Position numbers and translations under genes: made by a program. A stretch of 64,000 nt of DNA. It comes from Sipunculus nudus. Its lineage: Eukaryota; Annelida; Sipuncula; Golfingiida; Sipunculidae. Below are positions 63,866-64,000 of the stretch, one piece after another. Below the pieces are notes generated by a model. It saw only the letters and a program-made list of their open reading frames with translations. It was not told the DNA's origin and searched no databases. The first letter of the stretch is position 1, and each line of letters opens with the position of its first letter. The stretch is from positions 44,622,456 through 44,686,455 of the forward strand of contig CM049318.1 of the NCBI GenBank assembly GCA_026874595.1, given 5' to 3'.

Positions 63866-64000
63866 TCACGTGACCCGCTTGGGTCTGAAGTGGAGCTTGA
63901 TAATCGAGGAACGGGCCCCGTGTTCGAACTGTAGTTTCTCCCCATGGCCGTCAGTCAACTTGACCTTCATCTCACTGAACCTGGACTTGTTGAAGTTGTA
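63866..64000 (-). CDS. Partial Polinton gene, C-terminal end only
   Basis: 45 codons run from the window edge to the stop at 63866-63868 (FSEMKVKLTDGHGEKLQFEH, then IIKLHFRP). The pattern of a strand, LTDxxG, and a final KLHFRP resembles the end of a recurrent Polinton structural ORF (LTD..G.......F.L..R). The start is outside the window. Confidence 0.5.
   Translation of the reverse strand, partial: YNFNKSRFSEMKVKLTDGHGEKLQFEHGARSSIIKLHFRPKRVT

Larger units (their letters stand above)
46300..64000. mobile_element. Polinton/Maverick (adintovirus-like) element, right end not in window
   Basis: Has the diagnostic set: family B DNA polymerase with Polinton-type N-terminal region, A32-like ATPase, retroviral-type integrase, adenain-type protease and a double-jelly-roll-type major capsid protein. 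Replication and integration genes are on the plus strand, capsid genes on the minus strand. Polymerase, integrase and capsid genes carry frameshifts or stops, so this is a decayed copy. The left limit given is approximate. Confidence 0.9.

Overview
The window looks like nuclear DNA of a marine invertebrate, most likely a mollusc or another lophotrochozoan. This is an inference from AT-rich DNA, long (AT)n tracts, tRNA-derived SINEs, a (CGGA)n repeat tail, Ty3/gypsy and L1/Tx1-type retrotransposons and a Polinton. No intact, conventional host gene is visible. Almost everything identifiable is mobile DNA at different stages of decay.

Region 1 (1-17.18 kb) is non-coding. It holds a tRNA-derived SINE with a target-site duplication, sitting in one of two diverged copies of a ~1 kb segment (367-1400 and 12757-13800). 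It also holds a ~45 bp minisatellite split by a 1,032-bp CACTA-ended non-autonomous DNA transposon (1796-2827) that itself contains a second SINE. Further on are a ~600 bp tandem duplication (3660-4930), a ~1.57 kb terminal-inverted-repeat element full of copies of GGTAACGGTGTCGAG (6015-7582), and an array of ~260-300 bp repeats split by a putative solo LTR (9053-9790).

Region 2 (17.18-37.50 kb) is a three-level nest, all on the minus strand. The outer element is gypsy element A (17180-37504; LTRs, tRNA-His primer site, gag, protease, RT, RNase H, integrase, and an extra ORF encoding zinc-finger and coiled-coil segments). Gypsy element B (19093-29329; tRNA-Lys-type primer site) inserted into that extra ORF. 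An L1/Tx1-like LINE (about 21241-26540) inserted into element B. LTR divergence ranks A as older than B, which agrees with the nesting.

Region 3 (37.50-46.25 kb) is a split, intron-containing zinc-finger gene or pseudogene of unknown family. Its second exon is interrupted by gypsy element C (39212-44394). The two LTRs of C are almost identical, so this is a young insertion. The last exon and its 3' UTR are tandemly duplicated, and older degenerate copies follow.

Region 4 (about 46.3 kb to the window end) is a Polinton/Maverick (adintovirus-like) element, probably truncated by the window edge. On the plus strand it has a zinc-finger protein, a protein-primed-type family B DNA polymerase, an A32-like packaging ATPase, two small Polinton ORFs, a retroviral-type integrase, a Cys-rich protein and a 466-codon coiled-coil protein. 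On the minus strand it has a partial gene, a helical protein, a basic Gly/Tyr-repeat minor virion protein, a double-jelly-roll-type major capsid protein and an adenain-type protease. Two unrecognised proteins lie head to head around 59.2 kb. The polymerase, integrase, capsid and minor-protein genes carry stops or frameshifts, so this copy is dead. The ATPase, protease and several unknown genes are still open. The parts together describe a virus-like replication, packaging and integration system. Neither terminal inverted repeat could be identified.
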